Shown here in pieces: positions 1 to 11,541 of a stretch of DNA of 64,000 nucleotides; positions within the stretch are counted from its first letter, which is position 1; each line of letters starts with the position of its first letter. This DNA is from Streptomyces sp. BK239. GTDB taxonomy: Bacteria; Actinomycetota; Actinomycetes; Streptomycetales; Streptomycetaceae. The DNA is taken from NCBI RefSeq assembly GCF_004217285.1, contig NZ_SHKS01000002.1, positions 496,001-560,000 on the forward strand, written 5' to 3'. Under the pieces are notes generated by a model, which ran no database searches, was not told where the DNA came from, and saw only the letters and a program-made list of their open reading frames with translations. Made by a program: the position numbers and the translations under genes.

Positions 1-2
1 CC

Positions 3-676
3 GCCTTCGCCGCCTTCATCGTGCCCACCACCTGGGCCCTCTCGCTGGGTCTGGCCCTGTTGGTGAACCGGCTGCGCTTCATGCGGGCGTTCTTCCGGTC
101 GGTCTTCTTCCTGCCGACCGCGTGCAGTTACGTGGCCGCCTCGCTCATCTGGAAGATGTCCATCTTCAGCGGGGTCCGCTTCGGCCTCATGAACACGGTC
201 CTCGGCTGGTTCGGGATCGAGAACATCGCCTGGCTCGCCGACCCCAACCCGCCCTGGTACTGGCTGGTCATCGTCACCGCACGACTGTGGCTGCAGGCCG
301 GCTTCTACATGATCCTCTTCATCGCGGCGCTGCAGAACATCCCGGACGAGCTGTACGAGGCCGCCTCCATCGACGGCGCCAAGCCCGGCTGGCAGACCTT
401 CCGTCACATCACCCTGCCCCAGCTGCGCGCCACGTCCACCGCGGTGATCCTGCTGCTGCTGATCGCCGCTTACCAGGCCTTCGACGAGTTCTTCAACCTC
501 CTGTCGAAGACCACGTGGGGCCGTCCGCCCCTCGTCGAGCTGTACTACAAGGCCCTGGGCGAGAGCCAGGACTACGGTTCCGGCAGCGCGGGCGCGGTCA
601 TCCTGACCGTGCTGATCTGCGCCGTGACCCTGCTCCAGGGCAAGCTCATGGGCTTCGGAAGGGGGGACGAGTCCAA

Positions 677-680
<4 letters not shown>
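3..680 (+). CDS. Carbohydrate ABC transporter permease, MalF type (5' end missing)
   Basis: Inner-membrane permease of a sugar ABC importer, truncated at its N-terminus by the window edge; the frame is open from base 3. Several hydrophobic helices are visible. The cytoplasmic EAA loop that docks the ATPase reads EAASIDGAKPGWQTFRHITL, the usual binding-protein-dependent permease signature. The stop at 678-680 overlaps the next gene's GTG by four bases (GTGA), so the two permeases are translationally coupled and should form a MalF-MalG heterodimer. A binding protein would be expected upstream, outside the window. The substrate is unknown; the beta-galactosidase two genes on suggests galactosides (inference). 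Confidence 0.9.
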
Positions 681-4487
<3,807 letters not shown>

Positions 4488-4516
4488 ACCCGCCACGACG
4501 CACGGCATCGTCCGGC

Positions 4517-4559
4517 ATCGATAAATCGATTGACCGACTGATCGACAATCCGACACGGT
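4517..4559 (+). promoter_or_regulatory. Candidate exporter promoter with ATCGAT inverted repeat
   Basis: An A+T-rich island between lacZ and the exporter holds ATCGATAAATCGAT (4517-4530), two palindromic hexamers two bases apart, followed by a further ATCGA at 4540-4544. A possible -35 TTGACC (4530-4535) starts at the last base of the repeat and is 18 bases from CACGGT (4554-4559), a weak -10. Transcription would start near 4566. The repeat overlapping the -35 looks like an operator; the TetR gene at 7373 is a possible partner, but that is inference. Confidence 0.4.
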
Positions 4560-4572
4560 GTTGACGACTCCC

Positions 4573-4604
4573 GCGGCCGGCCGGCTCCCCAGCCGGCCGG
4601 CCGC
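4573..4604 (+). terminator. Perfect 14-bp GC hairpin before the exporter ribosome site
   Basis: GCGGCCGGCCGGCT (4573-4586), loop CCCC, and the exact complement at 4591-4604. It ends only seven bases before the GGAGG of the exporter ATPase gene (4612-4616). It could terminate lacZ transcripts, or be a 5'-UTR structure controlling exporter translation. There is no U-tract, as is common in Streptomyces terminators. Confidence 0.6.
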
Positions 4605-4625
4605 GCTCCTCCGGAGGTTGAACGA

Positions 4626-5621
4626 GTGAGCGGCACCATCGAGGTGCGCGGCCTGTCCCGCACCTTCCACACCACTGTCCGCCGTCCCGGCTTCACCGGC
4701 GCGCTGCGCTCCCTGGTCGACCCGCAGCGGGTCGCCAAACACGCCGTCAGCGACGTCACCTTCGACGTGGCCGCGGGCGAACTCCTCGCGCTGCTCGGCC
4801 CGAACGGCGCCGGCAAGTCCACCACCATCAAGATGCTCACCGGCATCCTCACGCCCACCTCCGGTGAGGCGCGCGTCGCGGGCGTGGTGCCGTACCGGGA
4901 ACGCGAACGCAACGCCCGTAACATCGGGGCGGTGTTCGGGCAGCGCACCCAGCTGTGGTGGGACCTCCCGGTGCGCGAGTCGTTCGCGATCCTCAAGGAC
5001 ATCTACGGGGTGCCGAGTGCCGAACACGCGGTCCGGCTGAAGGAGTTCGACAAGCTGCTCGACCTGTCGTCGTTCTGGGACACCCGGGTGCGCCATCTGT
5101 CCCTCGGCCAGCGGGTCCGCTGCGACCTGGCCGCCGCGCTGCTGCACGACCCGCCCGTGGTCTTCCTCGACGAGCCGACCATCGGTATGGACGTGGTGGT
5201 CAAGGAGCAGGTCCGCGAGTTCCTGCGGCACCAGGTCGAGGAACGCGGCCGGACCGTCCTGCTCACCACCCACGACATGACGGAGGTGGAACGGCTCGCC
5301 GAACGGGTGGTGCTGATCAACCACGGCCGGCTCGTCCTGGACGGCTCACTGGACGAGATACGCCGGGAGTTCGGCTCCACCTGGCAGGTGCGGGCCACCC
5401 TCGCCGACCCGTACGCCGAGGTCGTGCCGCTGCCGGGCATGGCGGTGCTGCGACGGGAGGGGGCGCGGGTCGTCTTCGGCCCCGACGGCGACGGCGCCCC
5501 GGCCGTCCACCAGGCGCTGAAGGCCGTCATCGAACGGTACGAGGTGAACGACATCGCGCTCGACGAGGCCGACCTGGAGGACGTCATGCGGGCGGCATAC
5601 GCGCAGGCCGGGGAGGCGTGA
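4626..5621 (+). CDS. ABC exporter ATP-binding protein (COG4586 type)
   Basis: 331-residue nucleotide-binding subunit of an ABC-2 type exporter. Walker A is GPNGAGKST, the signature is LSLGQRVRC, Walker B is PVVFLDEPT, and the H-loop is TTHDM. The long segment before the Walker A (HTTVRRPGFTGALRSLVDPQ) and the GAVFGQRTQLWWDLPV stretch are typical of the COG4586 family, whose partners are COG4587 and COG3694 permeases, exactly the next two genes. The start is the GTG at 4626 with GGAGG nine bases upstream. The substrate is unknown; a cyanobacterial homologue has been linked to methyl viologen export as I recall. Confidence 0.92.
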   Translation: MSGTIEVRGLSRTFHTTVRRPGFTGALRSLVDPQRVAKHAVSDVTFDVAAGELLALLGPNGAGKSTTIKMLTGILTPTSGEARVAGVVPYRERERNARNIGAVFGQRTQLWWDLPVRESFAILKDIYGVPSAEHAVRLKEFDKLLDLSSFWDTRVRHLSLGQRVRCDLAAALLHDPPVVFLDEPTIGMDVVVKEQVREFLRHQVEERGRTVLLTTHDMTEVERLAERVVLINHGRLVLDGSLDEIRREFGSTWQVRATLADPYAEVVPLPGMAVLRREGARVVFGPDGDGAPAVHQALKAVIERYEVNDIALDEADLEDVMRAAYAQAGEA

Positions 5622-6424
5622 TGGCCGTCCTCCACGGCTGGCGCGCCGCGCGCGTCACCCCGCTCGGCGAGCTGAACACGCCGCCCCGGATGACGGCCGC
5701 GCTGCTGCGGCTGACCGTGCAGGTGGTGCTGGTGGCGTCCCTGTGGCGCGGCCTGTACGAGCAGACCGGCACCACCGCGGGACTCGACCGCGACCAGGCC
5801 GTCACCTACGCCGTGATGGCCGTACTGGCCTCCCGACTAAGGGAGTTGGATCAGTTCGCCGGCCGGGACACCGTGATCCAGCACATGCACTTCGGCACCA
5901 TCGTCTACTGGTACCTGCGCCCGCTGCCCCCACAGCGCTACTACGCGCTGCGCGCCCTGGGCGAGCAGGTGTACGGGTTCGCGTGGGCCCTCGGCGGATA
6001 CGCCGTCTGCCTCACGGCCGGCGTGGTGCGGCCGCCCCAGTCCGCGGCGGCGGCGGGGGTGTTCGCGGTGAGTCTGCTGCTCGGGCAGTGGGTGCTGTAC
6101 TACGTGATGCTCGCCCTGGACCAGTTGTGCTTCTGGACCCTGCGCAACAACGCGGCGATGCTGATCCTCATCTTCGCGCAGAACCTGCTGTCCGGGGTGT
6201 ACGCGCCGCTGTGGTTCTTCCCCGACTGGTTCATCACGCTGAGCGCGTTCCTTCCGTTCCAGGCCACGCTGAGCGTGCCGCTTTCGCTGTACGTGGGCCG
6301 GATCGAACTGGACGACGCGCCACTGCAGTTGGGCATCCAGGCGGCCTGGGTCGTGCTGCTCGCCCTGTTCACCCGGCTCCTGTGGCACCGGGCCGCCCGC
6401 CGAGTGATCTCCCAAGGAGGCTGA
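5621..6424 (+). CDS. ABC-2 type exporter permease (COG4587 type)
   Basis: 267-residue integral membrane subunit with six predicted helices. Its ATG at 5621 shares a base with the ATPase stop (TGATG), giving tight translational coupling. The sequence LRELDQFAGRDTVIQHMHFGTIVYWYLRPL resembles the conserved first half of COG4587 permeases. It should dimerise with the next gene product to form the export channel. An in-frame GTG three bases earlier is an alternative start. No substrate can be inferred from the sequence. Confidence 0.85.
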   Translation: MAVLHGWRAARVTPLGELNTPPRMTAALLRLTVQVVLVASLWRGLYEQTGTTAGLDRDQAVTYAVMAVLASRLRELDQFAGRDTVIQHMHFGTIVYWYLRPLPPQRYYALRALGEQVYGFAWALGGYAVCLTAGVVRPPQSAAAAGVFAVSLLLGQWVLYYVMLALDQLCFWTLRNNAAMLILIFAQNLLSGVYAPLWFFPDWFITLSAFLPFQATLSVPLSLYVGRIELDDAPLQLGIQAAWVVLLALFTRLLWHRAARRVISQGG

Positions 6425-6429
6425 GGCCC

Positions 6430-7224
6430 GTGAACGGCGTCCGGATCATGTGGCGGGTCACGCTGCTCAACTTCCGCGCCCAGCTGGAGTACCGCACCGA
6501 GTTCCTGATGATGATCGCGATCGGCGCGGTCTGGCAGGTGTCGGTGATCGTGTTCGCGACGGTGCTGCTGTCACGGTTCACCGGGATGGGTGGCTGGGAC
6601 AGCTCCGACGTCCTGCTGATACCCGCGACGCGGATGCTCGCGCACGGGCTGTTCGTGCTGTTCCTCGGCCGGGTCCACGGTCTGGGCCGGCACATCCAGG
6701 AAGGGGTGATCGACACCTGCCTGGTGCGCCCGATGCCGGTGCACCGGCAGATCCAACTGGCGTACTTCCCGACCAACGCGATCGGCGACCTGACGGTGGC
6801 GGCCGGTCTGATGGCGGGCGCGCTCAGCCGCAGCGACCTGGACTGGACGGCGGGCCGGATCGCGTACCTGATCGCCGCCGTGCTCGGCGGGATGCTCCTG
6901 GAGGCCGCCCTGTTCACGGCGCTGGCCTGCGCCTCCCTCCGCTTCCCGGCGGCCGACTACTGGGGCCGCTGGCTGGAGGAACTCCTCGGCACCTTCGGCA
7001 GCTACCCGCTCAACGTGCTCCCGAGGGCCGTGGGAGGCTTCCTGACCTACGGCCTCCCCCTCGCGTTCGTCGCCTACTTCCCCGCCGCCGTGCTCACCGG
7101 CCACACCACCGCCGTCCCCCACTGGCTGGCAGCGGCCTCACCCCTGCTCGGCGCACTGGCCTACCTGGCCTCCCGCCTCCTGTGGCGCTGGAGCCTGCGG
7201 CACTACACCGGGGTGAACGGCTGA
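6430..7224 (+). CDS. ABC-2 type exporter permease (COG3694 type)
   Basis: 264-residue polytopic membrane protein, second channel subunit of the three-gene exporter. It begins at a GTG five bases after the previous stop, with an AAGGAGGCTGAGG ribosome site lying inside the end of the previous gene. The N-terminus has the RVTLLNFRAQLEYRTEFLMM segment common in ABC-2 permeases, followed by about six helices. ATPase plus two different permeases is the standard COG4586-4587-3694 set. An internal ATG at 6448 is a less likely start. Confidence 0.85.
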   Translation: MNGVRIMWRVTLLNFRAQLEYRTEFLMMIAIGAVWQVSVIVFATVLLSRFTGMGGWDSSDVLLIPATRMLAHGLFVLFLGRVHGLGRHIQEGVIDTCLVRPMPVHRQIQLAYFPTNAIGDLTVAAGLMAGALSRSDLDWTAGRIAYLIAAVLGGMLLEAALFTALACASLRFPAADYWGRWLEELLGTFGSYPLNVLPRAVGGFLTYGLPLAFVAYFPAAVLTGHTTAVPHWLAAASPLLGALAYLASRLLWRWSLRHYTGVNG

Positions 7225-7372
7225 GACCGCCCGCCACCGCCGCCCGTTGCTGCTGCGGCCCTGGCAGTGACCGTCCGGCTCGGGAAGGCGGTCGGGCGTC
7301 GTCGGGAGCTTTACACTCCTCCGTGTCGATCCCGACTTTCCCGCCACCGGCCCGAGTGACGAGCGAGGCCCC

Positions 7373-7945
7373 ATGCCCCGAGCCGGCCTCACCGCGGACC
7401 GCCTGGTCGCGGCCGCCGCCGACCTCGCCGACGAGGTGGGCTTCGACGGCGTCACCGTCTCCGCGCTGGCCCGCCGCTTCGGCGTGAAGGACGCGAGCCT
7501 GTACTCGCACGTCCGCGGCCTGAAGGACCTGCGGACCCGCGTCGCGCTCCTCGCCGGCGGTGAGATGATCGACCGGATCGCCGCGGCCGTCGCCGGGCGG
7601 GCCGGCAAGGACGCGCTCGCCGCGTTCGCCGACGCCTACCGCGAGTACGCGCTGACCCATCCGGGCCGGTACGCGGCCACCCAGATCCCCGTCGACCAGG
7701 ACCTCGTCGCCGACGCTCCCGCCCTCCGCCGCACCGCCGAGATCACCTACGGCATGCTCCGCGCCTACGGCCTGGAGGAACCCGACCTCACCGACGCCGT
7801 CCGCCTGCTGCGCAGCACCTTCCACGGGTACTGCGCCCTGGAGGCCGGCGGCGGTTTCGGCGCGCCCCGGGACGTACGGCGCTCCTGGGACAAGGCGATC
7901 GACGCGCTGCACATCGCCCTCACCCATTGGCCCCGTGAGCCCTGA
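7373..7945 (+). CDS. TetR family transcriptional regulator
   Basis: 190-residue one-component repressor. The N-terminal helix-turn-helix spans about residues 8-52 (AAADLADEVGFDGVTVSALARRFGVKDASLYSHV), followed by a ligand-binding domain of the WHG/TetR_C_33 kind (DAYREYALTHPGRYAAT). It lies 148 bases after the exporter operon in the same direction and seems to have its own promoter, with TACACT at 7312-7317. It may control the exporter, but no operator shared between the two was seen beyond the ATCGAT repeat at 4517, which is absent here. The ligand is unknown. Confidence 0.88.
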   Translation: MPRAGLTADRLVAAAADLADEVGFDGVTVSALARRFGVKDASLYSHVRGLKDLRTRVALLAGGEMIDRIAAAVAGRAGKDALAAFADAYREYALTHPGRYAATQIPVDQDLVADAPALRRTAEITYGMLRAYGLEEPDLTDAVRLLRSTFHGYCALEAGGGFGAPRDVRRSWDKAIDALHIALTHWPREP

Positions 7946-7956
7946 GCGAGCGCGCG

Positions 7957-8331
7957 TCAGCCGGCGGCCGCCCGCTCCGCCGCGCTGCGCTCCACGCAGA
8001 ACTCGTTGCCCTCCGGGTCGGCGAGCAGCGCCCAGCCCGTGCCGTCAGGCTTGCGGTGGTCGGCGACGAGGGTGGCGCCGAGGGCGAGCAGCCGGTCGAC
8101 CTCCTCGTCGCGGGTGCGGTCCTGCGGCTGGAGGTCGAGGTGGACGCGGTTCTTGACCGTCTTCTTCTCCGGGACCGTGACGAACAGCAGCCCCGCGCCC
8201 TCGATCAACGCCTCCGGGTCACCCGGGTTGTCGTCGTCGTGCAGGGGCTCGCCGAGGGCCTCGGCCCAGAAGCTTCCGAGGGCGTAGGCGTCGGAGCAGT
8301 CGATCGTCACGTGCCGGATCTTCGATGTCAT
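7957..8331 (-). CDS. VOC (glyoxalase/bleomycin-resistance) family protein
   Basis: 124-residue vicinal-oxygen-chelate fold protein. It opens with MTSKIRHVTIDCSDAYALGSFW and ends with LLADPEGNEFCVERS, the two conserved ends of the VOC module. Typical metal ligands (His in RHVTIDC, His in NRVHLDL, Glu in NEFCVE) are present. The ATG at 8331 was chosen over an upstream in-frame start because AACAAT lies seven bases before it, which would give a leaderless transcript. It converges with the TetR gene 11 bases away. Function is unknown; most such single-domain proteins are uncharacterised. Confidence 0.85.
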   Translation of the reverse strand: MTSKIRHVTIDCSDAYALGSFWAEALGEPLHDDDNPGDPEALIEGAGLLFVTVPEKKTVKNRVHLDLQPQDRTRDEEVDRLLALGATLVADHRKPDGTGWALLADPEGNEFCVERSAAERAAAG

Positions 8332-8383
8332 GCCGAGGATTGTTGTGCACACGGCGACATGCGGGCAACGGGTATTCGGCCGG

Positions 8384-10156
8384 TCAGCAGGGCGCGACCG
8401 ACCACGAGGGGGATGCCGGCCCCGCGTCCGGGGAGCCGGGCGGGCCGGCGTCCGTGGACGCTTCCGGAGCGCCGAACCGGAACCGGGCCGACTTGCCCGA
8501 AGCCCAGCGGACGGTCAGCTCCCGGGCGTCCCGCCCCTCCCCGGACACCCCGACGGACACCAGGTCCGTCAGCGGCGCCGGATCGGGGTCGGCGGTGAGG
8601 CGGGCCAGCGCGACGAAGAGGGTCGCGGGGGTGTCTTCCGTCGTCCCGGTCAGCATGGTCGTGCCCGACAGGGCGTGCACGGGCAGCAGTTCGGCCCGCT
8701 GCCCTTCCTCCGCCGCCCAGCCCGTGACCCGCACCTCGGTGCCGGGGTCCGCGCCCGCCACCAGATGGGCGCGGACCTCCGCCGCGCCGTCGGCCACCAC
8801 CAGGCTGGTGATCTCGGCCCCGGAGCCGACCGCGTGCCGGGACGCCGCCCAGCCCTCCCCCACACCCAGCGGGACGATGCCCTCGCGGTGCGGATCGCCG
8901 CCGACGAGGACGGAGTTGTCCGGGGGCGTGCCGCCCGAGGGGCGGGTCGCGGTCGAGTAGGCGAACCGCGTGTAGTGCGGGTCGTAGCGCACGTCCTCGC
9001 TCCCGTGGTTGTGCAGCCGCACCAGGCCGTCCGAACGTGTGCTCTGCAAGAGCCAGTTGGGAGGGACCAGGGAGGTGACGGCGTCGCAGCGTTCCACCGG
9101 TCCCGGCTCCTCCACCGCCGTCCACACCTCGTGCTCGGGGGGCAGGAGGAGGCCGATGAACCCCTTGCTCGCCCAGTACGGGGACGCCGGTCCCGAATAG
9201 CCTTGCAGCACGGTGGAGTCGGGGCCGTGCCAGCCGAGGGTGAGCAGCCCGCGGGAGTCGACCGCGCCGCGTTCCAGAAAGTACTTCAGCGCGCCCGACG
9301 CCAGCCGGCGGGTCTCGCCGGGCGCCAGCGGGGTGTGGCCGGCCAGCGCGCCCAGCCAGAGGGGGGCGGTCGTCGCGAAGCGGTAGGTGAGGGAGCGGCC
9401 TTGATGCAGGGGCGCGCCGTCACCGCCGAACAGGCGGGCGTAGTCGCTGAGATGGCGTGACAGACGGCCGCCGTACAGGTCGAGGAGCCGGGTGTCGTCG
9501 GCGAGCCAGGCGTGCAGCACCGTATAGAGGTGCATGGCCCAGCCGTTGTAGTAGTCGAAGGCGCGGATCGGGCCGTCGGTGTACCAGCCGTCGCCGACGT
9601 ACCACTGCTCGATCCGTTCCAGGCCCCGGTCGACGGCCTTGCGGGAGGCGTCCGCCTCGAAGCCGACGGACTGGAGAAAGCCGCCCACCGTGACGGGGAA
9701 CAACTCCCAGTTGCAGGGCCACGGTTCGGCGGTCAGCGCCTCGCTCAGCCAGGCGGCGGCCCGCTGTCGCACACCGTCGTCGAGGCGGTCCCAGAGCTCC
9801 CGCCTGGTGAGCCGCAGCGCGAGGGCGATGGACGCCGCCTCGACGAGCGGCTGGGTCCGGTCCTCGATCCGGGGCCAGACGCCGGACACGCCGGCCGCGA
9901 GTCCGTCGGCGTAGCGTTGGAGGGCCGTCTCGTCGCGGCGGAAGGCGGCGAGAAGGAGGGTGCGGGCGTAGCCTTCCAGGCCGTCGGACAGGCGGCCCGT
10001 CCAGCTCTGCCGGTCGCCGGGCAGGTGGTAGAGGGCGCGGTCGTCGGTCGCGTACGGCTCCACGGCGGCGAGCAGGCCGTCGGCGGCCGCCTCCCAGTGG
10101 GCGCGGGTGTAGCCGGTACGGGGACTGAGGGCGCGGTCGGGCGGGGGGAGGTGCAT
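8384..10156 (-). CDS. DUF2264 family protein, possible polysaccharide glycosidase
   Basis: 590-residue protein with no signal peptide. It starts MHLPPPDRALSPRTGYTRAH and has an (alpha/alpha)-barrel-like N-terminal two thirds rich in Trp/Tyr (WYVGDGWYTDGPIRAFDYYN, ALYHLPGDRQSWTGR), followed by a beta-rich C-terminal third. This is the DUF2264 pattern; as I recall, some DUF2264 proteins were placed in GH154 as beta-glucuronidases acting on arabinogalactan. It lies 149 bases downstream of the rhamnogalacturonan acetylesterase on the same strand, so it is probably cotranscribed and acts on imported glucuronic-acid-capped oligosaccharides (inference). The start was chosen as the ATG at 10156; the frame stays open upstream but that part is low-complexity. 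Confidence 0.75.
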   Translation of the reverse strand: MHLPPPDRALSPRTGYTRAHWEAAADGLLAAVEPYATDDRALYHLPGDRQSWTGRLSDGLEGYARTLLLAAFRRDETALQRYADGLAAGVSGVWPRIEDRTQPLVEAASIALALRLTRRELWDRLDDGVRQRAAAWLSEALTAEPWPCNWELFPVTVGGFLQSVGFEADASRKAVDRGLERIEQWYVGDGWYTDGPIRAFDYYNGWAMHLYTVLHAWLADDTRLLDLYGGRLSRHLSDYARLFGGDGAPLHQGRSLTYRFATTAPLWLGALAGHTPLAPGETRRLASGALKYFLERGAVDSRGLLTLGWHGPDSTVLQGYSGPASPYWASKGFIGLLLPPEHEVWTAVEEPGPVERCDAVTSLVPPNWLLQSTRSDGLVRLHNHGSEDVRYDPHYTRFAYSTATRPSGGTPPDNSVLVGGDPHREGIVPLGVGEGWAASRHAVGSGAEITSLVVADGAAEVRAHLVAGADPGTEVRVTGWAAEEGQRAELLPVHALSGTTMLTGTTEDTPATLFVALARLTADPDPAPLTDLVSVGVSGEGRDARELTVRWASGKSARFRFGAPEASTDAGPPGSPDAGPASPSWSVAPC

Positions 10157-10305
10157 GGGCGGTCGCTTCCGGTAGAACAAGCGGCGGGACAAGGGGAGAG
10201 GGGCGGGAAGAGGCGGGAGAGGCGGGCGCGGGAAACCGGGTCGGAGTGGAGGGCCGGGCTGGGACCTGGGGGCGCCCCGGTTCCGGTCGGGGCGCCCCCA
10301 GGAGC

Positions 10306-11349
10306 TCATCCCACCCGCACCATGCCCTTCGGCACCAGATGCCGGGCGAGGAGTTCGTCGCGGACCAGACCCGCGTAGACCGTGGCGCCGTGCACGGACG
10401 TGTGAGTGTTGTCCCGCTTCTCGTTGTAGAGGTACAGCGCCTTGGAGCCCTCCACGCCCAGCGACTCCACCAGCGTCTTGGTCTTCGCCGTGAGGTCGAC
10501 GACCGGGACGCCCCGCGCGGCGGCGACCGCGCGGACGACGGCCGGGTGGTCGACGCCGAGGCCGTTGACGAGCAGGGCGGTGCCGTTGTTCAGGGTGCCG
10601 TCGGCGTTGAACCAGCGGCGCACGATCGGTGTGACGAGGACCGGCTTGCCGCCCTTGTCCCGGACACCCGCCACCAGCGTCTCCAGGTTCGCCCGGTACG
10701 TCGCCTCGTCGGTGGTCTTGTCGTTGTGGGCGAGCTGGATCAGCACCAGGTCACCGCGGCCGATCTGCGGCTGGACGGTGGCCCACAGCTGCGGGTTCCC
10801 CAGATAGGTGACCGTACTCTCGCCGGAATCGGCGTAGTTGGCGACGGAGACGCCCTTGTGGAAGTACTGCGGGAGCCGCTGGCCCCAGCCGGCGTAGGGG
10901 TCGCCGGGCTGGTCGCAGACCGTGGAGTCGCCGACCAGGAAGATCTGCTGGGTGTGCCGGGCCGGCGTGACCCTGATCCGGTCGAGGGCGGGAGCGGCGC
11001 CGCCGAGGGCGAGGTCCAGGCCGTCGGTTCCGGCGGCGCCGGTCGGCTCGCCCTCGGGGGTGCGGACGTTCACCGTGAAGCTGAGGGCGAGGCGCTCACC
11101 GGCGGGGACGGCGGTCTCGGGGAGCAGAGCGCGCCGTGTCTCGCCGAGGATCGCGGTGCTGGACGCCTCGTCGCCACCGAGGACGACTCTCACGTCGTAG
11201 GTGCCCGCCGGGACGTCGAAGTGGCACGCGGTGGGAGTGCAGCCCTCGGTGCGGGAGCCCGGCGGCTGTGCGGCCTCGGCGGCGGGTACGGCCGTCAGCG
11301 CGGCGGTCAGGGTCAGCGCGGCCAGCAGGGCTGGGGTGAAACGTCTCAC
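10306..11349 (-). CDS. Secreted rhamnogalacturonan acetylesterase (SGNH hydrolase, CE12-like)
   Basis: 347 residues with a Sec signal peptide (cleavage near AEA-AQ, residue 27). A beta-sandwich module (about 30-128) precedes the SGNH hydrolase. Block I is IFLVGDSTVC with nucleophile Ser142, block III is IQLAHND with Asn209, and block V is DNTHTSVHG with Asp313 and His316. It removes acetyl groups from rhamnogalacturonan-I so that the lyase can act. It diverges from the lyase gene across a region with a LacI-type operator at 11404-11416 that would overlap the -35 of this gene. Confidence in the exact substrate comes mainly from context. Confidence 0.88.
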   Translation of the reverse strand: MRRFTPALLAALTLTAALTAVPAAEAAQPPGSRTEGCTPTACHFDVPAGTYDVRVVLGGDEASSTAILGETRRALLPETAVPAGERLALSFTVNVRTPEGEPTGAAGTDGLDLALGGAAPALDRIRVTPARHTQQIFLVGDSTVCDQPGDPYAGWGQRLPQYFHKGVSVANYADSGESTVTYLGNPQLWATVQPQIGRGDLVLIQLAHNDKTTDEATYRANLETLVAGVRDKGGKPVLVTPIVRRWFNADGTLNNGTALLVNGLGVDHPAVVRAVAAARGVPVVDLTAKTKTLVESLGVEGSKALYLYNEKRDNTHTSVHGATVYAGLVRDELLARHLVPKGMVRVG

Positions 11350-11388
11350 TGCGGTTCCTCCGTCAGGGCTACCGGTCCTGGCGGCTGG

Positions 11389-11417
11389 ACCGTACCGCCT
11401 CCCGCAAGCGCTTTCTA
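11389..11417 (-). promoter_or_regulatory. Acetylesterase promoter overlapped by LacI-family operator
   Basis: On the minus strand, TACGGT (11394 to 11389) is a good -10, 40 bases from the start codon. The 13-mer GCAAGCGCTTTCT at 11404-11416 (reverse complement AGAAAGCGCTTGC) covers the -35 position 17 bases upstream. The same 13-mer occurs again exactly before the LacI gene (21462-21474). Confidence 0.65.
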
Positions 11418-11459
11418 GACCTCGGGCTCAATTCACGGCATTGTCAACCTCCTCTCGGT

Positions 11460-11471
11460 GAAAGCCCTTTC
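11460..11471 (+). promoter_or_regulatory. Degenerate LacI-type operator before the lyase
   Basis: GAAAGCCCTTTC differs from a perfect GAAAGCGCTTTC palindrome at one base and lies 70 bases before the lyase start. It would serve the plus-strand gene, while the 11404 site serves the acetylesterase. Confidence 0.45.
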
Positions 11472-11541
11472 GGAAAATCGATTCAACTGCGACGCTGCCC
11501 AGCACACCCGCTCCCCCACACCTCCCGAAGGAGGCACCCCC

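Noticed and set aside
9275..9290. AGAAAGTACTTCA inside the DUF2264 gene as a further LacI site
   Set aside because: The central CG is replaced by TA, and it lies deep inside a coding region.
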